Assembly: GCF_958298935.1 (NCBI RefSeq)
Contig: NC_084941.1
Location: 12,622,001-12,686,000 of the forward strand
Direction: 5' to 3'
Length of the DNA: 64,000 nucleotides
DNA from: Phragmites australis
Taxonomy: Eukaryota > Streptophyta > Magnoliopsida > Poales > Poaceae
Below are positions 35,687-46,084 of this stretch, in pieces (position 1 is the stretch's first letter; every line of letters starts with the position of its first letter). Below the pieces are notes generated by a model that was not told the origin of the DNA, did not search any database, and saw nothing but the letters and a program-made list of their open reading frames with translations. A program made the translations under genes and the position numbers.

Positions 35687-37520
35687 GCATGTCCTCTGGC
35701 CTGTTTGTTGGGCCCTCCTCTAGCTCAGTGACGTATCTGCTGCGATGAACACGTCAAGTGGTCTGGTGGATGTCTAGGGCGTGCCACATCCTCCGGGGTG
35801 GCCGCCTCCTCCTGAGTAGGCTGCGTAGGCGCCGGGGCATCGACCCACTGAGATAATGAATGTACTAGATGTCGCCTAGAGGGGGGGGGGGTGAATAGGC
35901 GTTCCTGAAATTTAAAACTTCGTAGCGGATTAAAACAGACTCGGATACTCCGGTGGAATTCGTATACTCCGAGGTCCGGAGTATCCGATCTAACCCGGAT
36001 TATCCAGCCTATACAAGAGCACAAAATCAAAGTAAGTTGAGAGAAGTTCTATATGATCTAAATGTTACCACAAGTCCTACCAGGTATATAAGCTTCTTTT
36101 CAACGAGAACCTGCAGCTAGAGACTCACAAGCACAAAGATCGGGAAAATCCCCAAAATCAACTTGAACAAAGTAACTTTTCAAGAATGTAAAAGAGACAA
36201 GGAATTTATCCCAAAGTTCGGCCACTCCACAAAGAAGTGCCTACGTCTCCATTGAGGAGCTCACAAAGAGCCGGGTCTCTTTCAACCCTATCCTTTCCTA
36301 GCGACCACAAAGATCAAGCTAGGGATTCTTACTCAACTTGATGGTGGATTACAAACTTCCTATGGCACTCCACAAATCTTGGGTGCTCAACGGGTAACAC
36401 CTTGCCGTCTAGGAGCATGAAGCTCCAAGAGTAAAAGATTGCGAATCGAAAACTTGACGATGACTCAAATGCTCAAAGATTTGCTTTTTGCTCTCAAGCT
36501 CTTAATCACACTCACCAAACCCTAAATCTCAAATCTAGCAAGAAATAAGGCTCTAGATGGGGTTTGAGAGGGCTCTTCAATGCTTTAAAGGTGTTTGTCC
36601 ACAAGTAGCTCAGCAAAAGCAGCTGCATTCAATTGGAGGGGGAGAAGAGGTATTTATACCATTTCCCAAAAAACTAGCCGTTACTGTGCTGGTTGACTTC
36701 TACTGGAGTATCCGGACTTGCCCGGAGACTTCGGCTAGTACAGAGACTCGAGCACAGAACGCTGTCAGAAACTAGCCGTTACGGCAAAATTTGAACTGAC
36801 CCCGGAGACTCCGAGCTTGCCCAAAGACTCCGACCTTAAATATTTAATCCCAAACTGAGAGGCTCTAGCGGAGTCTTACTCGGAGACTCCGGCCGAAAAG
36901 GCTAGACCTCGGAGTATCCGGTACCACCCGGAGACTTCGACAATAAAACATTTTAAAGATTAACCGAGACCCTCTAGCGAAGTCTCACCCGGAGACTCTG
37001 GCTAAAAATGCTAGACCCCGGAGACTTCGAACTCAGGCAACTCAGCCCTTTTTCCTAGTGTCCGTGGGTGATTGTGTCTCTCATCTTTTGGTTATAAAAG
37101 GACACTTTGAGCATTGAGACACCAACAAGACTATCAAATGAATCCCCCTTGATAGTACGGTGATTGTGTCTCTCATCTTTTGGTTATAAAAAGACTATTG
37201 AGCGACTACAATCCGCTTCTCTTTTCTTTTTGAGGGATGCCATCGTCCATTAAATTCACCAATGGGACTAAATCCTGTTCATAATCTCAATAAACTCATT
37301 AGTCCCTTAATCGTTTGTCATTAATCATCAAAACCCACTTAGGGGGCCTAGATGCACTTTCAGATAAGCCCTGAGTGACAGGAGGCTTTGCAAACTAGTC
37401 GCTCGGACTCCTCCAAAAGCTTGCTGATGCCCCAGTCATCCGTCAAATGAGAAGTAGATGATACATACACACCCGTGCGTCCCAATGAGCACCTATCAAT
37501 ACAAACAATACTTGTAAGAG
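35687..37520 (-). pseudogene. Coding exon fragment split by a solo LTR
   Basis: Minus-strand coding-like sequence on both sides of the LTR becomes contiguous when the LTR and one TSD copy are removed. The upstream part has RCSLGRTGVYVSSTSHLTDD and WGISKLLEESERLV. The downstream part has SQWVDAPAPTQPTQEEAATP and EDVARPRHPPDHL, ending at a TGA in 35728-35730. The two parts are in different frames, unless an acceptor (gcgactag) lies between them. The Pro/Thr-rich tail resembles the C-termini of grass transposon-associated (plant-mobile-domain) proteins, but I cannot name the family with confidence. Confidence 0.4.
35857..37362. repeat. Solo LTR, TSD gataa
   Basis: From tgaatgtactagatgtcgcc to gatgcactttca, with perfect 5-bp duplications gataa (35852-35856 and 37363-37367). 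It contains a G run (35881-35891), many ggagtatccgg/cggagactccgg palindromic units and the terminal block with attagtcccttaatcg typical of a grass copia LTR family. There is no internal region. Related in style to the TR-GAG LTRs but a different family. Confidence 0.9.
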
Positions 37521-37556
37521 ATGAAACTGTAAAAACAAAACAAATTTTGTAGACAA

Positions 37557-38995
37557 GGTAAATTGCATGAATGTAAATACACAAACATAAATAAGGTAGA
37601 GAGACAAACTCGGTACCAGGGATTTTTATCCTGTGGTATCGATGACATTAATATCACCCCTAATCCACGTTGGAGCTCCATTAAGGATATGCACCCGGTT
37701 ATGGCTCTTGAGCCACCAAACCACCAAGACAAGGTCTCAAGCTAGATGAGCCACCAAGCCACAAAGGCAAGGCCTCACCACTATCCGCTCTTCCAGTCAC
37801 TTGCTGTCGTGATCACTTCAGAGCTTGAACCACTAAGGCAAGGGTCTCCATGTCCCCGTACACATGTCTTGCCGTCGCTTCACATCAAGTCGGAGGGTCA
37901 ACAAGCTTGAGCAACTTTGGCTCAAGTTGCCGGTGAGTCACAAAAACTCCAAGGCATTGACGTACCACTTGATACAAGCTATGACCACTCCTTGATCTAC
38001 TCTCTAGGCAGCAATCACCTAGCAACACTCTCTCCGGGCCTATAAGTACTAATCACTCACTAATTTTGTACTTAATTACCTTGGATGATCACTTTAAGCA
38101 CTTTGGTTTGGATATCTTTTCAACTGTATATGAATTTCTCTGGACAATCACACCTTCAAATGACTGACTGGATGGGTATTTATAGCCTCAAACTCGCGTT
38201 CTAGCCATTACCCAATGGCTCAAAAAAGTTGTTAACATCGTATTATTTAATGAAAATAGTAGTACAATCACCGGATAATCCGGTGAGTACACCATCAAAA
38301 ACTAGCCGTTGGATTTCACTCAAAGTCATCCTGAACACCGGAAACTCCAGTGTATATATCATCTCCATCACCGGATTATACGGTGAGTACATTTGAGCCA
38401 TCCGAGCCTCTGCAACCTCTCTATGTAAATTGCTTCAGTGTAAACCTCAAGTGTATATAGCACCTATCACCAGACCATCCGGTGAGGTATTATTCGATCT
38501 TCAACTTTAAGAAATATTTTTGCAGGAAATACTCCGGTGTGAAGCATCCAGTGTGTACAACACAAGCACCAGACCTTCCAGTGAGTTGATCTTTATTCTT
38601 TTGTGCTTGAATTTGTCTCTATAAGAATTAGTCCGGTGTGATCCTCCGGTGATCATCGGACCATCCAGTGAAGTCATCTGTATTCTCCCCTTTGTCAACA
38701 ATGCTCCGCTGCTTCTGCCCATTTGACACTGGACCATCCGGTAAGGTAAAGCTACCTCTGGACACAAAAGTCCAATGCGTACAATTCTTCCAGCACCGGA
38801 CCATTCGGTGAGTATATTTTTCCTAGGACTTCTCCAATTCAACCAAACTTTATCCCAGATATGGTGGCTTCTTGATTTATTGCATCCATAAGATATACTA
38901 ACACATATTCTTGATAAACATGTTAGTCCTAATAACTATGTTGTCATTAATCACCAAAATCACAATCATGACCTAATAGGGTCATTTTCTCTACA
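37557..38995 (-). repeat. Truncated LTR of the TR-GAG family
   Basis: Aligns with the LTRs at 5778 and 12097 from about 160 bp inside their left edge (ggtaaattgca...gtaaata) to the terminal ttttctctaca at 38995. It has the same TATA context (gatgggtatttatagc) and the same ccgga-ccggtgag palindromic array (38270-38820). The first part is missing and no partner LTR or TSD was found. Confidence 0.85.
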
Positions 38996-39743
38996 CTCCT
39001 CTTCATCCGAGCTCCAGTGCCTCTTCGGCTTCATCTCATCGATGAAGAAGTCCCAAACTTCATCATCGAAAGGGAACCCCATTGATCTAGAGTTCGAGGA
39101 CTGCACCTAATCTGAGCTCTCCGACTGCACTAGAGCTTCATCATCGCTGGAAGAAGGTGCGGGTGGGTGGTATGGCCGGAGATGGTGGTCGTGGTGAGGG
39201 GGAGTGTGGAATGGCCGGAGCCGGATATGGTGGTCGTGGTGAGGGGGAGTGTGGAATGGCCGGAGCCGGAGATGGTGGTGGAGTTTCCATCATGGTGGTG
39301 ATAGTGGAGGGGAGAGGGCGGAAGAGAGAGAGAGAGAGAGTGCATGGGAGCTAGGCTGGGAGCTGAGCGATTGGTTGGGGAGTTAAATTTAAAGGTTTTT
39401 AGGAGAAACTAAATAGGCGGGGGCTGAAAGCTGTACGACAGTGAGCTATCATTACCGGTTCATAAGTCCAACCGATAGTGATAGCCACTATCACTGACGG
39501 TTATTAATGGCATGTCTTTTTATGTGCTAGTATCAGTGTCAATTCTTGTTATGAACTAGCATTGATATATCACTGTCGGTTTATAAAACAAACCGGCAGT
39601 GATAATCAATTTATTACTGTCGGTTCTTAATAACTCGATTTTTTATGTGCTGGTTGAGCTTATGAATTGGTAATGATAATTTATCACTCACTGTTATAAC
39701 AATATTGACAGTGATAATATAGCACGGATGACACTGCAGAGGG
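38996..39743. repeat. CACTA-like remnant with tandem repeat and subterminal repeats
   Basis: 39172-39275 is a tandem of about 54 bp (unit ggtcgtggtgagggggagtg...). 39440-39735 holds multiple inverted copies of ccgacagtgata-type words (e.g. tatcactgtcggtttataaa, aaccggcagtgataa) and ends atagcacggatgacac. The same style and sequence is seen inside the CACTA element at 19522. The terminal cactac is not present, so the element is truncated. Confidence 0.6.
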
Positions 39744-40219
39744 ATGACAAAGAGTTTTTTGTGTGCCTTTTGTTTTCGCATGATGGAAGCTAGAAGGGCC
39801 ACTCTGAAGCTCGAACTAAAGCCCCTTTCCAGAAGGGTAAGGTAACATAGCATAGCATATTTGTTTTTCATCTCCATCCGTTGCTTGCCTTGCATGCATG
39901 TATGTATACGAGATACAGCTACCGTACTGCTATGTATATGCACATACGTACGTATGTTTCACCAAAATTTTGTCATATGTTCAACAATTTAATTGGCTTA
40001 ACGCCTTGCATCTTTTTGCTTAATTATCACTTAGCAATGTGGATTACAGCTCTGACCCCGTTTGGATCCCATAATTTGTTGGAACTTTGGAGAGTACATA
40101 AATGTGATGTTGTTGTGACTCACGTAGAGCTAGCTGTACGCTACATCTGTTTCTAAAACTAGTAACCATACACATGCGAAACAAATGCATATTTTTTATA
40201 TATCTACGATTCTAATATG
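39744..40219. other. Non-coding sequence left of the Tat element
   Basis: AT-rich, no supported ORF. It continues in the sequence after 54564 once the Tat element is removed. Confidence 0.5.
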
Positions 40220-40224
40220 GTTTT

Positions 40225-41676
40225 TGTCGGTGTATCAGGAACCGGGGGTCCTCGAATCCCGAGACCAGGCCAGTCATCCGCCACATGGCGCCATCCCGCG
40301 GAGTCTCTCCCGTAAGATGAGAAAGATCGAGTCCCGGGAGAGGGCGCTCGGGGCCACCGAGTACCCCAGTTCCCCGATGATCCACGAGATCTAAGTACCG
40401 GGAAGAAAGTGCTCGGGAGGGTGTACGGTGACCCCTGAGCACCCTAGTCCCCTGACGACCAGGAGAGCTAAGTACCGGAAGAAACGTGCCCAAGGCCGCC
40501 GGCGGTGGCCCCTGGGCATCCAAGTATCCTGAGGACCCACCGAAGAAAGTTCCGGGAGAGTGTGCTCGGGGCTGCGTGCAGCAGCCCCTGAGCACTCGGT
40601 TCCCCAAAGATCCGTACAAGTGTGCCCGGGAGAGAGTGCTCGGGGAGGTAAATAGTACCCCCGAGCACTCGGTTCCCCGAGAACAAGAAAGGGCATTCTC
40701 GGGAGAGAGTGCTCGGGGAGGTGAACAGTACCCCCGGGCACTCGGTACCCCGACGACCCAGAAAGCCCCCTGGCAGAGGCCCCCGAGGGACCCACCGATG
40801 AGGTGTCAGCCAGTCAAAGGCCCGAGGCCGCATTTAAAGAGCGTGCGTGGCCTGTCACCTCCAACTACTCCTGTCGCGCTCAGCGTCAGTTCCTGCCACG
40901 TTCTGGCAGAGAGGCGTGGGGTTATTAATTGCATGGGTCCCGTCCCGTGCCATCCGGACCGTCTCAGGATAGCGTCGTAAGGGTCGAGGCATTCCGTCTG
41001 CCGCACTGCTGTGGCATGGGAACAAGACAGGGCGGGCACGCCGGGCCACTCTGCGGCTGCCCGGTGGGCCCTCTCCACGGTGCCCGTTGCCAGGGCATTT
41101 ATGGTGACGGATGACCAGGCGTGTGCCGCATTTTCCACCCCCGGTCACTTCGCCCAGAGGAAATGATGACGCCCTTTCCATTTATGGTGTCTCGGAACTC
41201 GTGCCCCCTCCCGTTCGGGGCACGTTGCTGCCGGCGGGTATTTAAAGCAGCCGGCGGCACAGAAGAAAACATCCGAAAAAAGGTATGGAAAAAAGAGAGG
41301 ACTCACAAGCACAGACAAGAACATAGCACAAGAGAAACAACAGCTGAGAAGTGAGCAGCAGGAGACAGGTCGAAGAACAAAGGGACCCAGGCTCTAAGAT
41401 AGACCAACATTCTTGTAACCAGCAACATCCTTGAGGGACTTTCTCAGGGCATTTATAGTATCCATACAGGAGTAGGGTGTTACGCCCCCGTGCGGCCTGA
41501 ACCTGTCTAAATTCCGGTGCATTTACTTCTTTTTGCACTAGGTCGTTCCACCACCACCGGCAGTTGCATTCATTCCCATTTATTTCTCCGATGAACATAC
41601 TCAGGATCATCCCCCTGGCCGAATATCTAAAAAGGGGTCTCTCGGGATCCCTGCGACTGGAGTTAATCCTCCGACA
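40225..41676 (+). repeat. 5' LTR of the Tat element
   Basis: 1452 bp. Differs from the 3' LTR by scattered substitutions and by lacking 14 bp (around 40360) that are present at about 53224. It contains gagtgctcggg/ccgagcactcgg repeats and a TATA-like box at 41239. Confidence 0.92.
41239..41246 (+). promoter_or_regulatory. LTR promoter TATA-like box
   Basis: tatttaaa in ggcgggtatttaaagcag, conserved in the 3' LTR at about 54120. It sits upstream of the transcribed R region. Confidence 0.5.
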
Positions 41677-41697
41677 GCTAACGCGCCAGGTAGGGGG
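41677..41697 (+). other. Primer-binding-site region
   Basis: gctaacgcgccaggtaggg follows the LTR directly. Grass elements of this type usually have ctggcgcgccaggtaggg here, so the site appears altered by a few bases. Confidence 0.5.
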
Positions 41698-41745
41698 TAA
41701 GCATCCCTGAATCTGTTTGTTTGTTTTCTTCCGCAGAAATAAAAA

Positions 41746-42802
41746 ATGGCCGGTGGTCATCGCCTCCTGCGTTCCGGCTCCAGTTCCAGCGGAGAAATGG
41801 CTGGTGGATATCGTCTCCGGCGCTCAGGCTCCAGCTCCAGCTCCAGCGGGGACATGGATCCCCTCACGCAGGAGGCCCCAGCTGCCGCCGCATCCCAGCT
41901 GCACCCTCGATCTGCACGCACGGTGCGTCCCTCCCAAGGGGATCAGGCCGCCGGGCCCAGCAGGGCCGCCGCCACCGCCGTTGCCGGTGCATCGTCCAAC
42001 CCCCAGCGACCGGCTGAAACTCCTGCCGCTAGGTCCGCCTCTGGACAGCGCCGAGCACCCCTCCGGCGCAGGCTCGCCTTCAGCGAGGCCAGCCCCGGGA
42101 GCGCACTGCTCGCGGCGCACGCCCTCCTCAGGCACTCGCCGGTCCAGGCGGCGGGGGAAACCCGGAGGGCCGCTGGCTCGAAGTCGCCACCTTGGTCGGC
42201 ACGGCCCGCCGCCAGGTGATGGCCGAAAGCTCCCGCACCACCAACCAGCGTGGTGCCGCCAGAACCCGCCCGTCGTCGGGCAACGTTCGTTCTAGCCCAG
42301 GGGTCCCCAGGCGGAGCATTCCTCCCCCAGTCACCTCCGGAACCCAGGACCTCCGCTTACTCCTCATCGAGTGGAGGGGCCTCGAAAACGCACGCGTCAC
42401 CCTCGAGCGCCAGCGGGAGACCCGGCAGAAGGCCGAAGCTGAGGACCAGGCCTCCTCCTTGCCAGCCGTTGTTCGTCACAGCTCTCCGGCTCGTTGGCGT
42501 TCACCGCTCAGGGGTGCCACTGGTGCCACAGGATACGGTACCGGTTGCTGAGCCTTCACTAGTGAGCCTCCTAGGGCTTCGGCTCCCGCAAGGGCTTCGG
42601 CTCCAGCAAGCCCCCCCGCTCCTGCGGGGCCCGAGCCAGGCAAGTGGTGCCCGATCCACCAGACCAGATGGCATGACCTCACGGAGTGCCGCACGGTCAA
42701 GGGACTCATCGAGCAGCGCCAAAGGGACCACGACGAGCCCCGCGAGGGTGTCAACGATGAAGCCGCCCCCCAACAACACCGAACTCGGCTTTCAGGAACC
42801 TG
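41746..42802 (+). pseudogene. Degenerate gag
   Basis: A likely start MAGGHRLLRSGSS (41746) leads to low-complexity Ser/Ala/Pro sequence. After frame changes the end reads GKWCPIHQTRWHDLTECRTV then KGLIEQRQRDHDEP, the Cys/His motif at the gag C-terminus of Tat-type elements. The helical retrotrans_gag core expected between them is not present, so most of the capsid domain has been deleted. A TGA at about 42549 interrupts the last frame. Confidence 0.6.
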
Positions 42803-43581
42803 AGCACACCGTCGCCTTCATCGATGGAGGCGCCTATACGCCTTCCTCCTGCCGTAGTGTCAAAACCATGCGGCGCGAGGTGTGCTCGGCGACCCCGAGC
42901 GAAGAGGCCATAAGGCCCCTGAAGTGGTCAGACGCTCCGATCGCGTTCAGCTTGGCCGACCACCCCGCCAGTACTGCAGGTGTGGGGCGACTACCCCTGG
43001 TAGTGTCCCCCACCATCTGCAATGTGAAGGTCAGCAGAGTGTTGATCGACGGGGGAGCAGGCCTTAACCTCCTCTCCAAGGAGGCCTTCGAGAAGCTGCA
43101 GGTGCCCTCTAGGCGCCTAAAGCCGTCGCTCCCGTTTTACGGGGTGACGCCCCGGCATTCCCTGCCCCTCGGGCAGGCCGAGTTGCCCGTGACATTCGGG
43201 AGCCGGGATAACTTCCGGACGGAGAACGTCATCTTCGACGTCGTGGAGCTCCCCCTCCCCTACAATACCATCCTCGGGCGCCCGGCGCTCGCTCGGTTCA
43301 TGGTGGTCACGCACTACGCGTACCTCGCGGTTAAGATGCCGGGCCCAGCGGGCCCCATCTCCGTGTCCGCCGAGACCAGCAGCGCTGTCTCCTGCGCCAA
43401 GCAGTCATACTCAGCCTTGGTCTCAGCACGAGCCGAGGCCGAAGGTTGTCTAGGGGGCCCGGGACCCTCTTCATCCAAACCCCGACTCGCTACCGACGCC
43501 TCCGTTCCTACGAAGGAGGTCGTGGTGGGCGAAGACGCCTCCCAGGTCGTCCGAATCGGCGGTGACCTGGGCGGCAAATAG
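42776..43581 (+). CDS. Retrotransposon aspartic protease region
   Basis: The open frame upstream of RT contains NTELGFQEPEHTVAFIDGGA, then VLIDGGAGLNLLS (catalytic Asp codon at 43048), LPLGQAELPVTFGSRDNFRT and PYNTILGRPALARFMVVTH. These are the usual motifs of the gypsy aspartic protease (D-G-G, then ILGRP). The Asp is retained, with Ala for the common Ser after DGG. The frame ends at an in-frame TAG (43579-43581) where Tat polyproteins continue without a break. Confidence 0.78.
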
Positions 43582-44625
43582 GAAAGCTCGCTCGTCGCCT
43601 TCCTCCGGGCTAACGTCGACGTGTTTGCATGGCAACCGTCCGATATGCCCGGGATCCCTAGGGAGGTGATCGAGCACCACTTGGCTGTGCGCCCGGACGC
43701 ACGCCCGGTGAAGCAAAAGGTCCGGCGGCAGGCGCCTGAGCGCCAGGAGTTCATCCGGGAGCAGGTCAGCAAGCTCCTTAACGCCGGATTTATTAGAGAG
43801 GTCCTCCACCCCGAGTGGTTGGCAAACCCAGTTATCGTCCCGAAGGCCAACGGTAAGCTCCGCATGTGCGTGGACTACACCGATCTAAACAAGGCTTGCC
43901 CCAAAGATCCTCTTCCTTTGCCCCGCATAGATCAAATTGTAGATGCGACCGCGGGATGTGATCTTTTGTGTTTTTTAGATGCAAACTCTGGTTATCACCA
44001 GATTCGCATGGCTGTAGAGGATGAAGAAAAAACTGCTTTTACCACTCCGGTGGGGACTTATTGCTATATGTCGATGCCTTTTGGTTTGCGCAACGCTGGG
44101 TCTTCTTTCCAACGCGCTATCCGCATCACCCTTGATTCGCAGGTTGGCCGCAACGTCGAGGCCTACATCGATGATCTCGTGGTCAAGTTCCGAGACCACG
44201 CCACCCTGCTCGAAGACCTTGCCGAGACTTTCAACAGTCTCCGCACCACCCACCTGAAGCTCAATCCCGAGAAGTGTGTCTTTGGGGTACCTGCGGGCAA
44301 GCTCCTCGGTTTCTTGGTTTCCAGCCGAGGGATCGAGGCCAATCCAGAGAAGATCTGGGCCATCGAGCAGATGCAACCCCCGGCTCGACTCAACGAGGTT
44401 CAGCGTCTCGCCGGCTGCATGGCAGCCCTCAGGCGCTTCATCTCCAAACTTGGGGAGCGGGGGCTCCCCCTCTTCAAGCTTCTAAAGAAGACCGGTCGTT
44501 TCGACTGGACGCTGGAGGCCGATCAGGCCTTCCGCGATCTGAAGGAGTATCTCACCTCACGACCCGTGCTGGTGGCCCCATCCGAAGGCGAGCCACTGCT
44601 ACTCTACGTGTCAGCCACTCCTTAG
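43582..44625 (+). CDS. Ty3 reverse transcriptase domain
   Basis: Same frame as the protease. Motifs in order: DVFAWQPSDMPGIPREVIEH, LHPEWLANPVIVPKANGKLR, MCVDYTDLNKACPKDPLPLP, FLDANSGYHQI, MPFGLRNAGSSFQRAI, YIDDLVVK (44164-44187, catalytic Asp pair kept), LKLNPEKCVFGVPAGKLLGF and the thumb GIEANPEKIWAI. RT copies genomic RNA into DNA in the particle. It closes at a TAG (44623) in the LYVSATP motif that opens RNase H. Confidence 0.88.
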   Translation, partial: ESSLVAFLRANVDVFAWQPSDMPGIPREVIEHHLAVRPDARPVKQKVRRQAPERQEFIREQVSKLLNAGFIREVLHPEWLANPVIVPKANGKLRMCVDYTDLNKACPKDPLPLPRIDQIVDATAGCDLLCFLDANSGYHQIRMAVEDEEKTAFTTPVGTYCYMSMPFGLRNAGSSFQRAIRITLDSQVGRNVEAYIDDLVVKFRDHATLLEDLAETFNSLRTTHLKLNPEKCVFGVPAGKLLGFLVSSRGIEANPEKIWAIEQMQPPARLNEVQRLAGCMAALRRFISKLGERGLPLFKLLKKTGRFDWTLEADQAFRDLKEYLTSRPVLVAPSEGEPLLLYVSATP

Positions 44626-45198
44626 GTCGTAAGCATGGTGATGGTGGTGGAGCGCGATAAGTGCACGGGGTCAGGTGCTGGGTCCTAGCTCCCGGTCGCC
44701 CCCGAGCACTCCCCCGTCCTCGCGGTTCCCCCCGAGCAGGGGGTCGAGCCCGAGCACTTGGCTCCCCCCGAGCAGGGGGTCGAGTCCGAGCACTTGACTC
44801 CCCTCGAGCAGGGAGTCGAGTCCGAGCACTTGGCTCTTCCCGACCAGGGAGTAGAGCCCGAGCACCCGGTCAGCCCCGACCACGTCGCCGAGCCTGGGGG
44901 CTATAGCAGGCCCTCAGGTGAGGCCACAGTCCGGGCCCACCGGGTACAGCGACTGGTGTACTTTGTCAGTGAAGTCCTCTGGGAAGCCAAGACAAGGTAC
45001 CCCCAGGCTCAGAAGTTGCTCTACGCCGTGCTCATCGCTTCCCGGAAGCTGCGCCACTACTTCCAAGCGCACAAAGTCTCAGTGGTTACCACGTACCCGC
45101 TGGGGCCCATCCTCCGGAACAGAGAAGGCACTGGACGTGTAGTCAAGTGGGCGGTGGAGCTAGCGGAGTTCGACCTGCATTTTGTCAGCCGTCCCTGA
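44626..45198 (+). pseudogene. First RNase H domain with a proline-rich repeat insert
   Basis: Continues the RT frame: VVSMVMVVERDK, a TAG at 44686, a repeated 12-residue [16 protein letters not shown] insert, then [40 protein letters not shown] and [15 protein letters not shown]. These are the RNase H and connection motifs of Ty3 pol. It stops at TGA 45196-45198 where the conserved tail should lead into the second RNase H. A deletion and frameshift occurred here. Confidence 0.7.
44712..44880 (+). repeat. 36-bp coding minisatellite in pol
   Basis: Four to five units of cccgagcagggggtcgagtc-cgagcacttggctcc encode the PEQGVE(P/S)EHL(A/T) repeat between RT and RNase H. Units are a multiple of three, so the frame is preserved. 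Confidence 0.85.
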
Positions 45199-46084
45199 GG
45201 TCGTCCCAGAAGAGATCTCCACATATCCCAGGCACGATGCGCCTGGGTGCTGGATTATACATTTCGACGGTTCCCTCACGCTGAAAGGCGCGGGGGCCGG
45301 AGTGGTTCTCACCTCCCCAACGGGTGAAGAACTCCAGTACGTCGTGCAGCTGCAGTTCCGCGCATCCAACAACATGGCAGAATATGAGGGTCTCATCGCC
45401 GGCCTCCGAGCCGCGGTGGGCCTCGGGATTCGTCGCCTCCTGGTTAAGGGAGACTCCCAGCTGGTGGTCAACCAGGTATCTAAAGAGTACCAGTGCTTGG
45501 ATCCTCGAATGGCGGCGTACGTGGCGGCAGTCAGGAAGCTGGAGAAGCGCTTCGACGGCCTAGAGCTGCGGCACATCCCGCGCCGTGACAACACTCTGGC
45601 CGACGACCTCTCCCGCCTGGCCTCCCCTCGTGCGCGCATCCCTCCTGGAGTCTTTGAAGAAAGAGTCGCACGGCCTTCCGTCCTACTTGCCGAACAGGGC
45701 GAAGGGGAAACCTCGAACTCAATTCAGGGGACCCCGGCGGCGCCCTCAATGGGAAGCCCCGTCAGGGTGCCGCTGTCCGGCGAGTGCGCTGCGCTTGCTG
45801 ACTGTTCTCAAGATGCCTCGTGGATGGACGAGATCCGAGGGTACTTGAAGGAAAAGTTCCTCCCTGGGGATGAGGCTTCTGCCGAAACAGTTGCTCGGCA
45901 GTCCAAACGCTATGCCATAGTAGATATGGATCTCTACCGGCGTAGCGCAGGCGGCATCCTCCTGAAATGCATCACCTTGGCAGAAGGCGGCGAGCTCCTC
46001 GCTGAGATCCACGAGGGCGAGTGCGGTGGCCATGCATCGTTCCGCACGTTGGTCGGGAAGGCCTTCCGGCAAGGTTTCTACTAG
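45182..46084 (+). CDS. Archaeal-type RNase H (aRNH) and integrase N-terminus
   Basis: In the next frame: [59 protein letters not shown] and [18 protein letters not shown]. This is the second, archaeal/plant-type RNase H that marks Tat-lineage elements, with FDGS, ASNN-EYE, GDSQ and the NxxAD motif all kept. The integrase zinc-binding region follows ([17 protein letters not shown]). The frame ends at TAG 46082-46084, replacing the Trp of the conserved GFYW. Confidence 0.85.
   Translation: MSAVPEVVPEEISTYPRHDAPGCWIIHFDGSLTLKGAGAGVVLTSPTGEELQYVVQLQFRASNNMAEYEGLIAGLRAAVGLGIRRLLVKGDSQLVVNQVSKEYQCLDPRMAAYVAAVRKLEKRFDGLELRHIPRRDNTLADDLSRLASPRARIPPGVFEERVARPSVLLAEQGEGETSNSIQGTPAAPSMGSPVRVPLSGECAALADCSQDASWMDEIRGYLKEKFLPGDEASAETVARQSKRYAIVDMDLYRRSAGGILLKCITLAEGGELLAEIHEGECGGHASFRTLVGKAFRQGFY

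Noticed and set aside
40207..40833. Minus-strand Gly/Pro/Arg ORFs in the Tat LTRs
   Set aside because: The same ORFs occur in both LTRs (also at about 53010-53714), overlap each other in several frames and derive from ctcgggg/cccgag repeats.
42250..42775. N-terminal 175 codons of the frame leading into the protease
   Set aside because: Low-complexity Pro/Ser/Ala sequence in a different frame from the gag Cys/His motif. Only the part from about 42776 onward has recognised retroelement motifs.
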